The notes: a model not told the origin generated them from the letters alone. 64,000 nucleotides of DNA from Microseira sp041929235 (GCF_041929235.1 NZ_JBHFNP010000047.1:3533-67532), one strand, 5' to 3'. Shown: positions 26,790 to 35,040, numbered from the stretch's first letter. A program made the numbers and translations.

Positions 26790-27788
26790 TTAACCGTGAC
26801 GTTTTTGATGCCACTGCCAAGCATGGGATAAGATATCTTTGATGTCTGGGTATTGCGGTTTCCAGCCCAAGATTGTCTGAGCTTTGTCGCTGCTACCGAC
26901 TAAGGCGGGGGGATCGCCGGGGCGGCGATCGCTGACTTCTACCTTAATCTCTCGTCCGGTGATTTCCCTTGCAGCATCAATCACTTCTTTTACCGAGAAA
27001 CCCAAGCCGTTACCTAAGTTAAACGCATCGCTGTTACCGCCTTGTAAAAGATATTCCAACCCCAAAATGTGAGCATCTGCCAAATCGGAAACGTGGATGT
27101 AATCTCGAATACAAGTCCCATCTGGTGTAGGATAGTCCGTGCCGAAAATAGAAATAGAATCGCGCTTGCCTAAAGCTGCCATCAGCACTAGGGGAATTAA
27201 GTGAGTTTCCGGATCGTGATCCTCGCCCAACAATCCTTCGGGATCGGCACCGGCGGCGTTGAAGTAGCGGAAGCAAACCGACTTAAAGTCATATGCTGGA
27301 GCGAAATCGGCGAGAATTCGTTCCACCATTAATTTAGTCGCTCCATAGGGATTGATCGGATCTTGGGGATGATCTTCGGGAATTGGCACGATTTTGGGCA
27401 CGCCGTAGGTGGCACAAGTGGAAGAAAAGACAAATTTCTTCACAGATGCTGCCATCATAGCCTCTAGGAGCGTCAGAGTACCTATGACGTTATTACGGTA
27501 GTATTTAGCGGGATCGGTTACCGACTCGCCTACGTAAGCATAGGCGCTAAAGTGCATCACTGCGTCAATATGGTGAGTCGAGAAGAGGCGATCTAGCAAC
27601 GGGCGATCGCTTGTATCTCCCACTACCAACTCTGCCTTTAACACATCCTCAACGATGTCGCGATGTCCGTAGACCAAGTTATCCAGAACGACGACGCCGT
27701 ACCCTGTCCGTTGGAGTGCTTTAACCGCATGAGAGCCAATATAACCTGCGCCCCCGGTAACGAGAATGGTTGGTTTATCCTGTGACAC
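26790..27788 (-). CDS. galE: UDP-glucose 4-epimerase
   Basis: 332 residues, an extended short-chain dehydrogenase/reductase. The NAD-binding GGAGYIGSHAV is at residues 11-21, the active-site Ser/Tyr/Lys set appears in SSTCATYGVP and NPYGATKLMVE, and the sugar-binding FRYFNAAGADPEG and the closing DICDRRPGDPP-type segment (SDRRPGDPPAL) are typical of GalE. It interconverts UDP-glucose and UDP-galactose and would supply UDP-galactose to the downstream transferases. It stands at the promoter end of the glycan cluster. Confidence 0.95.
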   Translation of the reverse strand: MSQDKPTILVTGGAGYIGSHAVKALQRTGYGVVVLDNLVYGHRDIVEDVLKAELVVGDTSDRPLLDRLFSTHHIDAVMHFSAYAYVGESVTDPAKYYRNNVIGTLTLLEAMMAASVKKFVFSSTCATYGVPKIVPIPEDHPQDPINPYGATKLMVERILADFAPAYDFKSVCFRYFNAAGADPEGLLGEDHDPETHLIPLVLMAALGKRDSISIFGTDYPTPDGTCIRDYIHVSDLADAHILGLEYLLQGGNSDAFNLGNGLGFSVKEVIDAAREITGREIKVEVSDRRPGDPPALVGSSDKAQTILGWKPQYPDIKDILSHAWQWHQKRHG

Positions 27789-27934
27789 TTTTAAACCTTC
27801 CTGCTGTGCTATGTTTTACGAACTTGGCGCTTGTTTGGCGCGAAGTCTACATTACTTCCAAGGCTATTGGGGGGCATCTATCCTGCTTCATAACTTTTAC
27901 AATGCGTTACTAACCTAACACCGTGCGGTTGTCG

Positions 27935-28201
27935 TCAGTCAACGAGCTTCAGGCGACCAGTTTGAATGTAGTCAAATATACGATTAATTTGGCGGCGGTC
28001 TTCGTCGGTGAGCTCGTAGTCAGAGAGAACTGCAGATATAAGCTTGAGGTGATCTTGACGGCTGATTTGTTTGGCTGAAAAGATCTGCTCTATCATTTGC
28101 TTTACGGCTAAGTTGGATTTACGGGGAACGCCCTTGGTCATCAGCAGTGGTTTCCTGATCGGCTTATATATTTTTCCCAGTCGATCGTCTTTCTTTATCA
28201 T
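27935..28201 (-). CDS. Small conserved cyanobacterial protein of unknown function
   Basis: 88 residues. The N-terminal 30 are basic (Lys/Arg-rich). The C-terminal 55 are two predicted helices ending DEDRRQINRIFDYIQTG, followed by RLKLVD; I recall short cyanobacterial hypothetical proteins with this ending but no function. It is separated from galE by 146 bases and is divergent from the glyoxalase gene. It may be a small regulator, but that is a guess. The coding call rests on the conserved ending and a plain ATG start at 28201. Confidence 0.65.
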   Translation of the reverse strand: MIKKDDRLGKIYKPIRKPLLMTKGVPRKSNLAVKQMIEQIFSAKQISRQDHLKLISAVLSDYELTDEDRRQINRIFDYIQTGRLKLVD

Positions 28202-28335
28202 TCCAGATCCTATTTGGATTTAAGTATTATTTAGGTACGCCCAGACAAAGCTCGGATCGGGAAACTGTAAAAAATACCTAAAGATTCGCTCTCAAGTATC
28301 CCCCTCTCCCTCAATAAGCAAAGGAGACAGTTTAC

Positions 28336-29109
28336 ATGCAGGTTTACCGGCTTGAAGCCCTTTGGGACAATTACGTGTTTTTGCTGCACGATCCGGAAAA
28401 AAATATCGCCGCTGCGGTCGATCCGGCAGAAGCTGAGCCTGTATTGCGGCAACTTCAAGCCTTGAAGGCGGAATTAGTCGCGATTTTCAATACCCACCAT
28501 CACGGCGACCACGTCGGCGGGAATCAGCAGCTAATGCAGCATTTTCCCCAGGTTCGCGTTTATGGGGGGGCAGAGGATGCTGGTAGAATTCCAGGACAGC
28601 AGGTATTTTTGACCGAAGGCTCCTTTGTCGAGTTCGCTGGCAAAGAAGCTCTCGTGTTCTTCGTTCCCGGACATACCCGCGCCCATATCGCTTACTATTT
28701 TCCGCCAGATGCCCCCGATCAACCAGGGGATCTATTCTGCGGCGACACGTTGTTTGCGGGTGGGTGCGGCAGATTGTTTGAAGGCACTCCCGCCCAAATG
28801 GTTGCTTCCCTCACCAAATTGCGCGCTCTCCCAGATAATACTAGGGTATGGTGTGCCCATGAATACACGCTGAAAAATATGGAATTTGCCCTGACGGTTG
28901 ATGGTGCTAACCCTGACTTACAAAAAAGATACGCCGAGGTTAAGCAAGCGCGCAGTCGGTTAGAAGCGACCGTACCATCGATGTTGGGGGTAGAAAAACG
29001 CACAAATCCCTTTTTGCGGTGGGATGTTCCGGAGTTACAAGCGGCGGCGAAAAGCAGCGATCCCGTGCAGACCTTTGGGCGAATACGGGGAATGAAGGAT
29101 CAATTTTGA
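28336..29109 (+). CDS. gloB: Hydroxyacylglutathione hydrolase (glyoxalase II)
   Basis: 257 residues, the usual length for GloB. The binuclear metal site shows THHHGDH at residues 53-59, then FVPGHTRAH, the bridging aspartate in FCGDTLFAGGCGRLFEG, and the glutathione-binding CAHEYTLKNMEFA. It hydrolyses S-D-lactoylglutathione to D-lactate and glutathione, the second step of methylglyoxal detoxification. A GGAG lies about 9 bases before ATG 28336. Confidence 0.95.
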   Translation: MQVYRLEALWDNYVFLLHDPEKNIAAAVDPAEAEPVLRQLQALKAELVAIFNTHHHGDHVGGNQQLMQHFPQVRVYGGAEDAGRIPGQQVFLTEGSFVEFAGKEALVFFVPGHTRAHIAYYFPPDAPDQPGDLFCGDTLFAGGCGRLFEGTPAQMVASLTKLRALPDNTRVWCAHEYTLKNMEFALTVDGANPDLQKRYAEVKQARSRLEATVPSMLGVEKRTNPFLRWDVPELQAAAKSSDPVQTFGRIRGMKDQF

Positions 29110-29198
29110 GGCAGACTTACCCGGTTGCGATCGATCTCGGTATTTGGATAGGATTGTATGTTCGGGCTGGGTACGCATTACCCAATAGAGGAAAAGTC

Positions 29199-29657
29199 AT
29201 GCCGAAACGCATTCAATTAGTTTTAACTCAGGATGTCAGCAAGCTGGGAAGATCCGGGGACCTGGTAGAAGTAGCTCCAGGCTACGCTCGCAATTATCTA
29301 CTGCCGAGAGGGCTTGGGGTCAATGCAACTCCAGCCATTCTCAAGCAAGTAGAACGGCGTAGAGAGCAAGAACGCCAACGCCTGTTGGAAGAAAAGAAAG
29401 TAGCCATTGAGCGCAAAGCTGCGATTGAAGCAGCGGGTCGCTTCACCATCAGCAAGCAGGTGGGGAAAGAAGATGCCATCTTCGGTACCGTCACCGAACA
29501 GGAACTGGCAGAGGCGATTGGCGCACGCACGGGTCAGGAAATCGATCGGCGCGGTATTACCATACCGGATATTCGCAAAGTTGGTACTTACAAAGCCGAC
29601 ATCAAGCTGCATCCGGAAGTTACCGCAACTGTAGAAGTTCAAGTAGTGGCAGGCTAG
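29199..29657 (+). CDS. rplI: 50S ribosomal protein L9
   Basis: 152 residues. It begins MPKRIQLVLTQDVSKLGRSGDLVEVAPGYARNYL, the standard L9 N-domain, followed by the long charged connecting helix (residues about 45-75) and the C-terminal domain ending EVTATVEVQVVA. It binds 23S rRNA domain V. Start: ATG 29199 with GAGGAAAAG about 6 bases upstream; an open frame extends to 29019 but is not family-like. rplI directly ahead of dnaB is a common bacterial order. Confidence 0.97.
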   Translation: MPKRIQLVLTQDVSKLGRSGDLVEVAPGYARNYLLPRGLGVNATPAILKQVERRREQERQRLLEEKKVAIERKAAIEAAGRFTISKQVGKEDAIFGTVTEQELAEAIGARTGQEIDRRGITIPDIRKVGTYKADIKLHPEVTATVEVQVVAG

Positions 29658-29740
29658 TTGCTAATTGCTAATTGCTAATTGCTAATTGTTCAGAACTTTT
29701 GATCGTTAGCCATTAGCCATTAGCCATTAGCTATTCTCAA
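29656..29740. repeat. Facing heptamer arrays between rplI and dnaB
   Basis: Four TTGCTAA units (about 29658-29687) face three complementary TTAGCCA-type units (about 29706-29734). They could fold together. Same motif as in the larger repeat family at 33.6, 33.9, 35.7, 60.9 and 62.3 kb. Confidence 0.75.
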
Positions 29741-29742
29741 TT

Positions 29743-32700
29743 ATGGCTGACGAACTAAATTTACCAGGTGCAAGCGATCGCTTACCTCCCCAAAACGTCG
29801 AAGCAGAAGAAGCGATCTTAGGCGGCGTTCTCCTCGACCCAGAAGCAATCAAACGTATTTGCGATGTTCTGGTTGTAGAAGCTTTTTCGTTGGAAGCTCA
29901 TAGAATTATTTATCGAGCCGCAACAACCCTCCACAGTCAAGGCAAGCCAACAGATTTAATGACCGTTACCACCTGGCTTGCTGACCACAATTGTTTGGAA
30001 AAAGTCGGCGGAACTAATAAATTAGTGCAATTGGTCGATCGCACGGTATCCGCAGTCAATATCGACCAGTATGCCGCACTGGTAATGGATAAATATCTGC
30101 GCCGTAAATTAATTAATGCCGGTTATAAAATTACCGATCTGGGTTTCAAAACAGCCGTCGAATTACCGATTATTCTCGACCAGGCAGAACAGGAAGTTTT
30201 TAGCATTACTCAAGAACGACCCGCCCAAGGTTTAGTTCCGATTTCCGAGACGCTAATTCATACATTTCAAGATATTGAAAATCGCCAAGAAGGCCAAGTG
30301 TTACCAGGTCTGTTGTGCGATTTTTACGATTTAGATGCGATGACGGGCGGTTTTCAGCGTTCCGATTTAATTATCGTCGCTGGCAGACCGTCAATGGGAA
30401 AATGCTGCTCCCTAGATACTGAAATTGTCCTTTCAGATGGTAGCGTAGCAACTATTCAAGAAATCTATAACCGCCGTCGATCCGAATTACTAACTTTAGG
30501 AAATGATTGGAAATTTCACAGCACTAAAGCTTCGGCTTTTGTGGATGATGGGATAAAGCCAGTATTCCGCGTTACTACCCGCTTGGGAAGATTTGTTGAA
30601 ACAACAATTACCCATCCTTACTTAACAATTAATGGCTGGAAGCGTTTAGCAGAGCTTAAACCAGGGGAGAAAATTGCTATTCCTCGAAGAATAAATATTT
30701 TTGGGACAGAAACCCTGGGCGAGTGTGAAGTAAAATTATTGGCGGATTTGACTGATAAAGAAACTATACCAGAGATTATTTTTAAGCTAACTCGTAACGA
30801 ATTAGCGTTATTTTTAAATCGTCTCTTTTCTAAGGATGGATGGGCGACAGTATTGGCTAGCGGTCAAGCACAATTAGGTTATGGGACTGTGAGTGAGAAG
30901 CTAGCCAGACAAATTCAACATTTGTTATTAAGATTTGGGATTATTGCCGCGCTGAAAAAACGCTCGTTTAAATACAAAGATGCTAGAGGACAAGCTTGGC
31001 AACTGGATATTACGGATGCAAAATCGCTCAAAAATTTTATTTCAGAAATTGGGATATTTGGTAAAGAAGAGGCGCTGTATAAGGTACAGTCAGCCTTGGC
31101 AAAGAAAAAATACCAAACCAATCGCGACCTGATTCCAGTTGAAATATGGGACAAAATAGCAGTAGCAAAAGGTAGCGAACCTTGGGCAGCTTTAGCGAGA
31201 CGTGCCGGAATTAAGGGACATAGTAATATTCATGTGGGCAAGCGATCGCTAACCAGAGATCGACTGATGATTCTGGCATCAGCACTAGATAATTTGCCGC
31301 TGCAACAGTTAGCGATGAGCGATGTTTATTGGGATGAAATTGTTTCTATCGAATCAGTTGGATCGAAGCAAGTGTATGACTTGACTATCCCAGAGACACA
31401 CAATTTTGTAGCCAATGATATTTGCGTTCACAATACTGCAATCTGCTTAAGTATTGCTCACAATATCGCTAATCGCTATCGACTACCCATTGCTATTTTT
31501 AGCTTAGAAATGTCAAAAGAGCAATTGGTACAGCGACTTCTAGCAAGTGAAGCAGGTATTGAAAGTAATTATTTGCGCTCGGGAAGAATTAGTCAAAATC
31601 AGTGGGAATCTTTGAGTCGCGCCATAGGCAATTTATCGGAATTGCCTATTTTTATTGATGATTCTGCAAATATTAGCGTCACAGAAATGCGGAGTCAAGC
31701 GCGTCGCCTCCAAGCAGAAAACGGTGGAGAATTGGGATTAGTTTTAATCGATTACTTGCAATTAATGGAAGGCGGCGGTAGCGATAACCGGGTGCAAGAA
31801 CTGTCAAAAATTACCCGCAGTCTTAAAGGTTTAGCGCGCGAACTCAACGTACCCGTTATTGGTTTATCTCAGTTAAGTCGGAGTGTAGAAGCACGCACTA
31901 ACAAGCGTCCGATGATGTCAGATCTAAGAGAATCGGGTTGCTTGACAGGTGATAGCCTCGTGACTTTAGCAGACACTGGGTTACAAGTCCCGATTCGCGA
32001 ATTGGTAGGTAAATCTGGTTTTGCAGTTTGGGCGCTAAATGAATCCACGATGAAATTAGAAAAGGCTATTGTCAGCAATGCCTTTGCGACGGGTGTAAAA
32101 CCTGTTTGGCGGCTAACAACTCGCCTGGGACGTACTATTCGGGCTACTGGTAATCACAAGTTTCTCACTATTGACGGCTGGAAGCGCCTGGATGAGATGA
32201 CAGAAGGTTCGCGCATTGCTTTACCTCGATGCTTACCAAGTCCATCTTTTCAATCGATGAGCAATGCTGAATTAGCGTTACTTGGTCACTTACTAGGAGA
32301 CGGTTGTACTCTTCCTCGACACGCAATTCAGTACACAACTAGAGAGTTAGATTTAGCTGAAATTGTTTCATCTTTAGCTGTCGAAGTTTTTGGCGATCGG
32401 GTTACACCTCGTATTGTTAAACAGCGCGATTGGTATCAGGTCTATCTTGCTGCAAGTTACAGCGGATTGCAAGCGAGTGAGGTACAGCCCTCCGGCTTCG
32501 TTTGTGTAGCGGCAGCATTAATGCTGCCGCTACACAAACAAAGGTGTACCTCATACGGCTGCAATCCGCTGTATCGATTAACCCATAACGTCAGGAATCC
32601 AGTCGTTAAATGGCTAGATGCTATGGGTGTTTTTGGTCTGCGGTCTTATGAAAAGTTTATTCCCAGCTTGGTTTTTGAACAACCTCAAGCAGCTTTAGGT

Positions 32701-33531
32701 GTTTTCTTGCGCCATCTTTGGAGTACAGATGGTTGTATTCATTTATCCAAAACGACCACCCACTATCCTAACGTTTACTATGCTTCTAGTAGTCATCGAT
32801 TAGCACAAGATGTGCAATCACTTCTGCTCAGACTTGGCATTAACTCTAGGTTATTTGTAGTCCCACAACGTGGAAAAGGGCGCGACCAGTACCACACTTA
32901 TGTAGGTGGTAAACATGATTTAGAAACATTTATCAATTCGATTGGCGCGGTAGGTCAATACAAACAGAAAAGTCTCATAGATGTGGCAGGTTACGTTGGC
33001 AATGTAAGTTTCGCCAATACCAACAAGGATTTTATCCCGCATAATGTGTGGAAAATATATGCTGTACCAGCCATGCAGCAGATTGGAATGACTTCAGTTG
33101 AAATGCAAAATTCAATAGGTATCAAATACCGTGGTTCAGCTCTTTATGAGTTAAATTTAAGCCGCGAAAGAGCAGCAAAACTAGCTGAGGTTGTTAAGTC
33201 AGATGAAATTAAGCGATTGGCTAATAGTGATGTTTACTGGGATGAAATTGTTTCAATAAAGCCGGATGGCGAAGCTGAAGTTTACGATTTAACAGTTCCG
33301 AGACTGCATAATTTTATTGCTAACAATATACTCGTTCACAACAGTTTAGAGCAGGACGCCGACGTAGTTATCATGTTATATCGGGAAGAATATTATATGC
33401 CCGATACGCCTGACCGAGGCATTGCAGAAGTGATTATTTCTAAACACAGAAATGGCCCGACGGGAACGGTTAAATTATTATTTGATTCTCAGTTTACGCG
33501 ATTCCGAAATTTGGCTTCTCCCAAACGTTAA
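29743..33531 (+). CDS. dnaB: Replicative DNA helicase DnaB carrying two inteins
   Basis: 1262 residues before splicing, about 450 after. Extein 1 (residues 1-220) holds the N-terminal helical domain and the P-loop up to GRPSMGK. Extein 2 (565-732) runs from TAICLSIAHNIA to SDLRESG and holds the catalytic and DNA-binding parts (LVLIDYLQLM, QLSRSVEAR). Extein 3 (1201-1262) starts SLEQDADVVIMLYREE and ends in the C-terminal domain. Joined, they give a normal hexameric replication helicase. The gene is essential, so both inteins must splice. It follows rplI by 85 bases, which hold heptamer repeats. Confidence 0.97.
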   Translation: MADELNLPGASDRLPPQNVEAEEAILGGVLLDPEAIKRICDVLVVEAFSLEAHRIIYRAATTLHSQGKPTDLMTVTTWLADHNCLEKVGGTNKLVQLVDRTVSAVNIDQYAALVMDKYLRRKLINAGYKITDLGFKTAVELPIILDQAEQEVFSITQERPAQGLVPISETLIHTFQDIENRQEGQVLPGLLCDFYDLDAMTGGFQRSDLIIVAGRPSMGKCCSLDTEIVLSDGSVATIQEIYNRRRSELLTLGNDWKFHSTKASAFVDDGIKPVFRVTTRLGRFVETTITHPYLTINGWKRLAELKPGEKIAIPRRINIFGTETLGECEVKLLADLTDKETIPEIIFKLTRNELALFLNRLFSKDGWATVLASGQAQLGYGTVSEKLARQIQHLLLRFGIIAALKKRSFKYKDARGQAWQLDITDAKSLKNFISEIGIFGKEEALYKVQSALAKKKYQTNRDLIPVEIWDKIAVAKGSEPWAALARRAGIKGHSNIHVGKRSLTRDRLMILASALDNLPLQQLAMSDVYWDEIVSIESVGSKQVYDLTIPETHNFVANDICVHNTAICLSIAHNIANRYRLPIAIFSLEMSKEQLVQRLLASEAGIESNYLRSGRISQNQWESLSRAIGNLSELPIFIDDSANISVTEMRSQARRLQAENGGELGLVLIDYLQLMEGGGSDNRVQELSKITRSLKGLARELNVPVIGLSQLSRSVEARTNKRPMMSDLRESGCLTGDSLVTLADTGLQVPIRELVGKSGFAVWALNESTMKLEKAIVSNAFATGVKPVWRLTTRLGRTIRATGNHKFLTIDGWKRLDEMTEGSRIALPRCLPSPSFQSMSNAELALLGHLLGDGCTLPRHAIQYTTRELDLAEIVSSLAVEVFGDRVTPRIVKQRDWYQVYLAASYSGLQASEVQPSGFVCVAAALMLPLHKQRCTSYGCNPLYRLTHNVRNPVVKWLDAMGVFGLRSYEKFIPSLVFEQPQAALGVFLRHLWSTDGCIHLSKTTTHYPNVYYASSSHRLAQDVQSLLLRLGINSRLFVVPQRGKGRDQYHTYVGGKHDLETFINSIGAVGQYKQKSLIDVAGYVGNVSFANTNKDFIPHNVWKIYAVPAMQQIGMTSVEMQNSIGIKYRGSALYELNLSRERAAKLAEVVKSDEIKRLANSDVYWDEIVSIKPDGEAEVYDLTVPRLHNFIANNILVHNSLEQDADVVIMLYREEYYMPDTPDRGIAEVIISKHRNGPTGTVKLLFDSQFTRFRNLASPKR
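30403..31434 (+). mobile_element. DnaB intein 1, inserted in the P-loop (GK/T), with degenerate LAGLIDADG endonuclease
   Basis: Residues 221-564, 344 residues. Splicing block A is CCSLDTEI, block B has TITHPYLT, block F has DEIVSIE...VYDLTIP, block G ends VHN with Thr as the first downstream extein residue. The site splits the Walker A lysine from its threonine, so the unspliced helicase cannot bind ATP. Only the second LAGLIDADG motif survives (FLNRLFSKDGW); where the first should be, EVKLLADLTD runs straight into IPEIIFKL, suggesting an internal deletion. The intein is therefore probably able to splice but not to home. Confidence 0.92.
31939..33342 (+). mobile_element. DnaB intein 2, at the RESG/S site, with LAGLIDADG endonuclease and an internal MITE
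   Basis: Residues 733-1200, 468 residues. Block A is CLTGDSLVTL, block B has TGNHKFLT, block F DEIVSIK...VYDLTVP, block G VHN with Ser downstream. This is the site of the well-known Synechocystis DnaB intein. Both LAGLIDADG motifs are present (LLGHLLGDG near residue 848 and FLRHLWSTDG near 989). Between them lie 38 codons (about 906-943) that come from a palindromic element described separately. It shares splicing-domain sequence with intein 1 (TTRLGR, GWKRL, SDVYWDEIVSI), so the two are related. Confidence 0.94.
32458..32573. mobile_element. Palindromic MITE-like element inside DnaB intein 2
   Basis: CAGCGGATTGC at 32460 and GCAATCCGCTG ending at 32571 are perfect terminal inverted repeats flanked by TA on both sides (32458-32459, 32572-32573). 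A central palindrome, TAGCGGCAGCATTAATGCTGCCGCTA, is in the middle. Element plus one TA is 114 bases, exactly 38 codons. Removing it restores an in-frame AASYRLTHN at the junction. A second copy lies at 42357-42477. TA duplication fits IS630/Tc1-mariner-type transposition, which is inferred. Confidence 0.9.
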
Positions 33532-33562
33532 TCGCTTTGGGAGAAACCAGAAAATTGCTATT

Positions 33563-33699
33563 TAACGCCAGTTGCTAGTTATAAACCCAGGCGTTGCTAA
33601 TTGCTAATTGCTAATGGCTAATTGCTAATAAAGTATTTTTACTGATATTAGCCTTTAGCCATTAGGCGCTATCTATGAGGTAACTAGCAACTTGAGTTA
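33563..33699. repeat. MITE-like repeat, GTTGCTAGTTATAA ends, copy A
   Basis: Begins TAACGCCAGTTGCTAGTTATAA and ends TAACTAGCAACTTGAGTTA, an imperfect inverted repeat, with TTGCTAA heptamers in the left arm and TTAGCCA units in the right arm. Confidence 0.75.
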
Positions 33700-33908
33700 T
33701 TTAACGTAAGTAGGGGCGGATTTTACCAACAATTAAGTGGCAAGAAACCGGGTTTGTCGGAAAAATGGTTGAGCCAGGAAAGAGATCTAGGTCGAAACCC
33801 GGTTTCTTTTGTCGTTAAAGTGTGCTGCTACTGGTAATGGGTAAAGGGTAATCGGTAATTTTAACGATTCCACCACCAATTACCAATTACCTATTACCTA
33901 TTATCTAT

Positions 33909-34044
33909 TAACGCAAGTTGCTAGTTATAAACAAGGGCGTTGCTAATTGCTAATTGCTAATTACTAATATAGGATTTTTACCAATTGAGCCATTAGCCAT
34001 TAGCCATTAGCTGTTTTTTGAGAGATAACTAGCAACTTGAGTTA
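33909..34044. repeat. MITE-like repeat, GTTGCTAGTTATAA ends, copy B
   Basis: Begins TAACGCAAGTTGCTAGTTATAA and ends ATAACTAGCAACTTGAGTTA. The left arm has three TTGCTAA units and the right arm three TTAGCCA units. It lies between dnaB and the convergent FKBP gene. Confidence 0.78.
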
Positions 34045-34079
34045 TTACCAATCTCACAACTTATAACTAGGAACTGGCG

Positions 34080-34646
34080 TTATTTAACTTCTAGCAGTTC
34101 CACATCAAATATGAGAGTCGCATTGGGAGGAATGACTCCACCTGCACCGCGAGCCCCATAACCCAAATCTGGGGGGATAATTAACTGACGCCGTCCGCCG
34201 ACTTTCATGGTACCGACGCCTTCATCCCAACCTTTAATCACTTGTCCGACACCAATAGTGAAATCGAAGGGAAGCTTGCGATCGCGGGAACTATCAAACT
34301 TCTTGCCATTTTCCAAAGTGCCGGTATAGTGTACCCTCACCGTCTGACCTCTGTTTGGCGTCGCCCCAGTTCCTTCCTGGATCTCGATATACTTCAGTCC
34401 AGAAGGCGTGGTGATGACTTCGCCACCCGCAGTTTCTTCAGTCATAGTATTGCTCGCAATTAGGGTATTTTCGTTCGTCGCTTCGGCGATCGTCGGTTGA
34501 GTCAAAGGCGATGCGGTAGCGATCGCAGCTGGCGTGTTAGACACTTGCGATCCGATCGCACCTTTAGGCCCCCCGCCAAGTTGAGCCACCACGATGATCA
34601 GAAAACAGACTACCACGACCCCAAAGCTAATTAAAATTCCTCTCAT
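34080..34646 (-). CDS. FKBP-type peptidyl-prolyl cis-trans isomerase, membrane-anchored or secreted
   Basis: 188 residues. Residues 1-25 are one hydrophobic segment (GILISFGVVVVCFLIIVV), serving as signal peptide or anchor; a Ser/Thr/Ala-rich linker follows. Residues about 80-188 are the FKBP domain: TVRVHYTGTLENGKKFDSS, VIKGWDEGVGTMKVGGRR, IPPDLGYG and IPPNATLIFDVELL. It catalyses prolyl isomerisation, here probably in periplasm or thylakoid lumen. ATG 34646 is preferred over 34679 because GAGGG sits 9 bases upstream and the hydrophobic segment then comes first. Confidence 0.93.
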   Translation of the reverse strand: MRGILISFGVVVVCFLIIVVAQLGGGPKGAIGSQVSNTPAAIATASPLTQPTIAEATNENTLIASNTMTEETAGGEVITTPSGLKYIEIQEGTGATPNRGQTVRVHYTGTLENGKKFDSSRDRKLPFDFTIGVGQVIKGWDEGVGTMKVGGRRQLIIPPDLGYGARGAGGVIPPNATLIFDVELLEVK

Positions 34647-34716
34647 CTGTTTGCCCTCAGATCGGACGCCGTTAAACATATCACGCCAAGGAGTCCGATA
34701 GTCTATTTGACATCGA

Positions 34717-35040
34717 TTAACGCCAGAGTTTGTTTTCCAAGTCGCGTACTTGACGTTCCAGACGATCTATGCGTCCCCGCAATTCATCTACTTCAGACTG
34801 GCGGGGAACCCCCAGTTCCTGCAACATATTACGCATCTGGCGCTGCATCTGAGCTTCAAAGTTACCCCTATCCGACCCCAACTGATGCATCATATCATCT
34901 ACGAATGCCTTAGCTTGGTCGGGATTGATTTTACCCTCTTTGACCCATTCATCGCTGACTTCTCGGATTTTATCGGCGACCAAAGTCGTCGTGCCAATAC
35001 CAATCATCATTAATTGTTTCATCCAGTTGTTGTTATCCAT
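34717..35040 (-). CDS. Phasin-like small coiled-coil protein
   Basis: 107 residues. The N-terminal third has a hydrophobic helix (MKQLMMIGIGTTTLVADKI); the middle has VSDEWVKEGKINPDQAKAFVDDMM; the C-terminal third is a heptad coiled coil (VDELRGRIDRLERQVRDLENKL). The pattern fits the polyhydroxyalkanoate granule-associated phasin/PhaF-PhaI group, of which cyanobacterial PhaP is a member. No PHA synthase gene is in view, so granule binding is not shown. The start ATG at 35040 follows a GGAACGCAGC region. Confidence 0.6.
   Translation of the reverse strand: MDNNNWMKQLMMIGIGTTTLVADKIREVSDEWVKEGKINPDQAKAFVDDMMHQLGSDRGNFEAQMQRQMRNMLQELGVPRQSEVDELRGRIDRLERQVRDLENKLWR

Larger units (their letters stand above)
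33532..34079. other. Repeat-filled intergenic region downstream of dnaB
   Basis: About 550 bases with no supported gene. It contains two copies of the AACTAGCAACTTG-ended element (listed separately), a GGGGCGGATTTTACC fragment at about 33714, a pair of AAACCGGG / AAACCCGG motifs at 33749 and 33794, and GGTAATGGGTAAAGGG heptamers near 33835. Confidence 0.7.

Noticed and set aside
29019..29198. N-terminal extension of L9
   Set aside because: The extension overlaps the glyoxalase end, has no L9 homology, and ATG 29199 has its own ribosome-binding site.
29656..29740. Heptamer arrays as a small CRISPR
   Set aside because: Units are 7 bases with no spacers.
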